Positions 21,240 through 23,179 of a stretch of DNA of 23,179 nt are shown piece by piece; position 1 is the stretch's first letter; every line of letters begins with the position of its first letter. The notes below the pieces were generated by a model. That model saw only the letters and a program-made list of their open reading frames with translations, was not told where the DNA came from and ran no database searches. Where the stretch lies: the IMG/VR virus record IMGVR_UViG_3300004192_000008, positions 1-23,179 of that record; one strand, given 5' to 3'. This stretch comes from a virus. The position numbers and the translations under genes are program-made.

Positions 21240-21499
21240 CTAAGTTAATTCCAATTGGTACACGAATTATATTTACTAAAGACCTTACTGAAGGTGCAAA
21301 TGAAGATCATCCAGCATGTATTTATGCACGTAAAAATGAAGGCGGGGAAATTGTAGGGTATGGCTGTAGCGAAGGATATTGGGTTACATGGGATGCTTGG
21401 CCTCATAAGTTTGGAGCTTCAGCAGATGAATTTACAGTTGCCAACCCAATTGCATCTGGCTTAGATAGAAACACCGATGGATGTATTGGACAGCCATGA
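21236..21499 (+). CDS. Unknown small protein, 87 aa
   Basis: Beta-rich, with PIGTRIIFTKDLTEGANEDH, CIYARKNEGGEIVGYGCSEG and YWVTWDAWPHKFGASADEF, reminiscent of small SH3-like barrels of phages. No family is recognised. It overlaps the ASCH gene and the GemA-like gene by four bases each, which indicates a coupled set. Confidence 0.6.
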   Translation: MTKLIPIGTRIIFTKDLTEGANEDHPACIYARKNEGGEIVGYGCSEGYWVTWDAWPHKFGASADEFTVANPIASGLDRNTDGCIGQP

Positions 21500-21948
21500 C
21501 TAACACAGCTAAAAAATTCACACCACGCAATAACGATCTAGCTATGATCCACATCGCTAAAAAAGATCTTGGCCTTGATGATGACACCTACCGCGATATG
21601 CTTTGGACTGTAGCGCGTGTACGCAGCTCTAAAGACTTAGATTTCTCTAGCCGCATCAAAGTACTTGAGCATTTAAAGTCACGTGGTTTTAAGCCTAAAC
21701 CAGCCGCTAAGACCAAACAAAAAGCGCCACTATCTAATGAGCCACAACATAAGATGATTCGTGGTCTATGGCTTGAGCTGCATGCGGTAGGCACAGTATT
21801 AGACCCATCAGAACTAGCCATCTCACGCTTTATTAAAAATCAAACCAAGATTGATCGGATTGAGTGGCTATCAACAGCACAAGCCAGTCAAATCATTGAA
21901 CGCTTAAAACAATGGTTAGCCAGGGCAAATAAAAAGGTTGCATCATGA
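21496..21948 (+). CDS. gemA: GemA / Mu gp16-like regulatory protein (DUF1018)
   Basis: A protein of 150 residues. LAMIHIAKKDLGLDDDTYRD and MLWTVARVRSSKDL near the N-terminus and HKMIRGLWLELHAVGTVLDP with 'IERLKQWLAR' later are the marks of DUF1018. In Mu the equivalent (GemA) modulates host gene expression and DNA topology. ATG 21496 overlaps the previous stop (ATGA) and is preferred to 21481. It directly precedes the Mor-like gene, as in Mu. Confidence 0.85.
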   Translation: MTNTAKKFTPRNNDLAMIHIAKKDLGLDDDTYRDMLWTVARVRSSKDLDFSSRIKVLEHLKSRGFKPKPAAKTKQKAPLSNEPQHKMIRGLWLELHAVGTVLDPSELAISRFIKNQTKIDRIEWLSTAQASQIIERLKQWLARANKKVAS

Positions 21949-22313
21949 TGAGAAAATTAAGATTAGTTTCTAAACCTTCTAAATCATTAGCGCCTGAGTA
22001 TCTAGCAGACTTGCTAGATCATTCAAAAAACATCATGGTTAAAAATGGTATTGATGCAGAAAAGTCTAAAAAGATTGCCCATGATATCTGTGAGCAAATG
22101 TGCTCAGAATGGGGCGGTCAGAACATATACTTTGCGTATGGCTTACGCATGAAGTTATCTGAGCGTGACCTTAAAATTTATCAAGAGTTTAAAGGTGATA
22201 ACCACGCCGAGTTAGCGCGTAAACATAAAACAACACTTCAATCTATCTACCGCATTATTGCCACTGTAAGAACAGAAGAAATTGCACGTAGACAAGGTAG
22301 TTTGGATTTATAA
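21945..22313 (+). CDS. mor: Mor-family transcription activator (middle/late switch)
   Basis: A protein of 122 residues. The dimerisation part LADLLDHSKNIMVKNGIDAE, then EKSKKIAHDICEQMCSEWGG and QNIYFAYGLRMKLSERDLKI, followed by the HTH 'HAELARKHKTTLQSIYRIIA', is the standard Mor/C pattern. Mu Mor and C bind dyads upstream of -10 elements lacking a good -35 and recruit RNA polymerase. I see no second C gene in the window, so this protein may serve the dyad promoters at 1161-1205 and 11011-11055 directly. It starts in an ATGA overlap with gemA; a second ATG follows immediately. Confidence 0.9.
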   Translation: MMRKLRLVSKPSKSLAPEYLADLLDHSKNIMVKNGIDAEKSKKIAHDICEQMCSEWGGQNIYFAYGLRMKLSERDLKIYQEFKGDNHAELARKHKTTLQSIYRIIATVRTEEIARRQGSLDL

Positions 22314-22319
22314 TAAATC

Positions 22320-22538
22320 ATGAGAATATTTACTAGATCAAACGCAAAATTTAAACGTATGTCTAAACGCAGACAAAAAAATAGTGCTCTATATTCTTTG
22401 TTTGCGCTTCCTAAAATTTCCACTCCTAATGCAGTTGATGTTAAGAGCTTTATAAATAGCAGAGCTTGGCTGGCTGAAGTAAGCGGTGTAGTTAGCAATG
22501 TTAATGAGCTTAAAGACTCATTCATAATTGAGCGTTAA
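22320..22538 (+). CDS. Unknown basic small protein, 72 aa
   Basis: The N-terminal half is very basic (RSNAKFKRMSKRRQKN) and the rest mixed helical. No clear Shine-Dalgarno. It lies six bases after the Mor-like gene. No family is recognised. Near the phage end, such genes are usually accessory. Confidence 0.5.
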   Translation: MRIFTRSNAKFKRMSKRRQKNSALYSLFALPKISTPNAVDVKSFINSRAWLAEVSGVVSNVNELKDSFIIER

Positions 22539-22547
22539 TAATTAATC

Positions 22548-22760
22548 ATGACTGAATATCTATTAATTGGCGGTGCTGGTAATGGTCAAAAGCTAACCAT
22601 TAAGTTTGGTGTAAGTATCTTGTATAGATGCCCTGACACTGGAATAGATTATCGCTATAAGCTAGGCTCTTACTCTTATTTGGATCGTCAATTTAATGTT
22701 GGCATTTTCGATGTAACAGAATCTGAAATTATTGCTGCTATTCGTAAGTTCGCAATGTAA
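22548..22760 (+). CDS. Unknown small protein, 70 aa
   Basis: Last gene before the right end. Beta-strand-like segments (EYLLIGGAGNGQKLTIKFGV, then ILYRCPDTGIDYRYKLGSYS) with a C-terminal helix (ESEIIAAIRKFAM). No family and no strong ribosome site seen. Spacing (nine bases) and strand agree with the early operon. Confidence 0.5.
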   Translation: MTEYLLIGGAGNGQKLTIKFGVSILYRCPDTGIDYRYKLGSYSYLDRQFNVGIFDVTESEIIAAIRKFAM

Positions 22761-22810
22761 TTTTTGAGTCCTTTTTTATTTGCGTATATTGCAATAGTCT
22801 TTCATTTTAA

Positions 22811-22889
22811 CTTCCCGTCTTATCCCAGTTAGTTTCGTTTCTTCCCACTTATCTCAATCTTAGTTATATATTTATCTCAGTTCTCATCA
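22811..22889. repeat. Prophage right end with transposase-site-like repeats
   Basis: Three copies of one motif: CTTATCCCAGTT (22819-22830), CTTATCTCAATC (22848-22859) and TTTATCTCAGTT (22871-22882). The first two are each preceded by CTTCCC (22811 and 22841). The innermost-to-end spacing puts the last copy 7-18 bp from the terminus, as for end-type transposase sites in Mu. The end itself reads CTCATCA, CA being the standard 3' end. The region from 22761 to 22810 is AT-rich and shows no gene. Confidence 0.75.
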
Positions 22890-22949
22890 GACAGCAAAGC
22901 TCGTGCTACTCATTAACAAGCAAACGATTACTAATAATCTTTTCAACAT
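22887..22949 (-). pseudogene. Host gene for an exported protein, cut by the prophage after its signal peptide
   Basis: AAAAGGAGATTGATCGT precedes ATG 22949. The frame reads MLKRLLVIVCLLMSSTSFAV, a complete Sec signal peptide with a cleavage site after SFA. It then meets TGA at 22889-22887, which is the first three bases of the phage end. The remainder of the gene must lie beyond the unseen left end of the prophage. Its identity is unknown. It lies 63 bases downstream of cdsA on the same strand. Confidence 0.7.
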
Positions 22950-23012
22950 ACGATCAATCTCCTTTTACATGATGCAATTTTTAAAGTTTGCCATCTAACA
23001 ACATTCGCCATA

Positions 23013-23179
23013 TCAATAGTGCAGATAATACACAAAATGAAAAAACAATGGCGCGGTATAGGTCAGGCTATCAACACGGTCAAGAATACCACCGTGACCT
23101 GGAATCAGATTACCTGTGTCTTTGATGCCCAAGTCACGCTTGACCGCTGAAATACTCACATCACCCACAAAACCAGCCA
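23013..23179 (-). CDS. cdsA: Phosphatidate cytidylyltransferase, C-terminal part (runs off window)
   Basis: The last 54 complete codons are visible. [20 protein letters not shown] followed by [10 protein letters not shown] is the CDP-diglyceride synthase signature (S-x-x-K-R-x4-K-D-x-G-x2-x-P-x-H-G-G-x-x-D-R-x-D). The end is a hydrophobic helix ([15 protein letters not shown]). The enzyme makes CDP-diacylglycerol from phosphatidic acid and CTP in the inner membrane. It is host chromosomal DNA and marks the outer side of the prophage junction. Confidence 0.95.
   Translation of the reverse strand, partial: AGFVGDVSISAVKRDLGIKDTGNLIPGHGGILDRVDSLTYTAPLFFHFVYYLHY

Larger units (their letters stand above)
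1..22889. mobile_element. Mu-type transposable prophage (right part; left end outside window)
   Basis: Identified from a DDE transposase with a MuB-type AAA+ ATPase, Gam, GemA-like and Mor-like proteins, a terminase pair related to Mu gp27/gp28, a MuF-type head protein and a lysis cassette. Late genes are on the minus strand and early genes on the plus strand, diverging at 12415-12507 as in BcepMu. The right boundary is set at 22889: reading inward on the minus strand, the phage begins with the canonical TG (TGATGAG). Outside it, a host signal-peptide ORF is cut at the same base. The left end, tail genes and major capsid gene lie outside the window. A direct duplication of about 5 bp (GACAG if 5 bp) is expected at the unseen left junction. 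Confidence 0.93.

Noticed and set aside
22890-23012. Prophage end further right (near 22971 or at the cdsA stop)
   Set aside because: The ribosome site plus signal peptide read inward from host DNA and the TG end at 22889 explain the junction better; the repeats stop at 22882.
1-23179. tRNA, rRNA, CRISPR arrays, insertion sequences, toxin-antitoxin or restriction-modification genes
   Set aside because: Looked for on both strands; no cloverleaf-like or repeat-spacer pattern and no transposase other than the phage's own.

Overview
The window is most of a transposable (Mu-type) prophage plus the host DNA at its right-hand junction. The visible phage part runs from base 1, where it is cut by the window edge, to a right terminus I place at 22889. 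The host is probably a proteobacterium: the flanking gene at 23013-23179 is the C-terminus of cdsA, with the CDP-diglyceride synthase signature, and the phage encodes a Rz/Rz1 spanin pair that presupposes an outer membrane. A low-GC betaproteobacterium such as a Methylophilaceae member would fit, but that is an inference.

Layout. Late genes lie on the minus strand at the left (base 1 to 11004). In transcription order they are endolysin, small membrane protein (holin candidate), Rz with nested Rz1, a frameshifted C4 zinc-finger gene, a membrane/coiled-coil protein, a small winged-helix-like protein, terminase small and large subunits, portal, a two-gene fibre/spike cassette, a MuF/SPP1-gp7 head morphogenesis protein, an Ala-rich scaffold-like protein and the N-terminal part of a prohead-protease-like protein. 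A lipoprotein gene and a protease-less repressor follow on the minus strand (11062-12414). Early genes lie on the plus strand (12508-22760): BcepMu-gp16-like DNA-binding protein, two regulators, a DUF3102 protein, DDE transposase (MuA type), AAA+ target-selection ATPase (MuB type), several small unknown genes, Gam, an HU-like protein, an ASCH protein, GemA (Mu gp16 type), a Mor-family activator and two unknown genes. The divergent early/late arrangement around the repressor resembles BcepMu rather than the single-direction order of Mu.

Regulation. A 93-bp divergent control region (12415-12507) holds two inverted repeats. Two near-identical 45-bp elements (1161-1205 and 11011-11055), each an 18-bp palindrome followed exactly 21 nt later by a -10-like hexamer, sit before the endolysin and before the scaffold-like gene. 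They look like Mor/C-type activated late promoters. Between the transposase and ATPase genes there are two hairpins, the second followed by T6, and then a 19-codon leader ORF that overlaps the ATPase start. Between gam and the HU-like gene lies a two-hairpin RNA element resembling the C4 antisense RNAs of P1/P7 and P4. Its loop is complementary over 10 nt to the Shine-Dalgarno region of the ATPase gene 3.9 kb upstream. This possible RNA circuit controlling the B-type ATPase is the most interesting hypothesis in the window.

The right end carries three copies of a CTTATCYCAGTT-like motif and ends in CA at 22889. Read from outside, the phage starts TGATGAG and interrupts a host gene immediately after its signal peptide.
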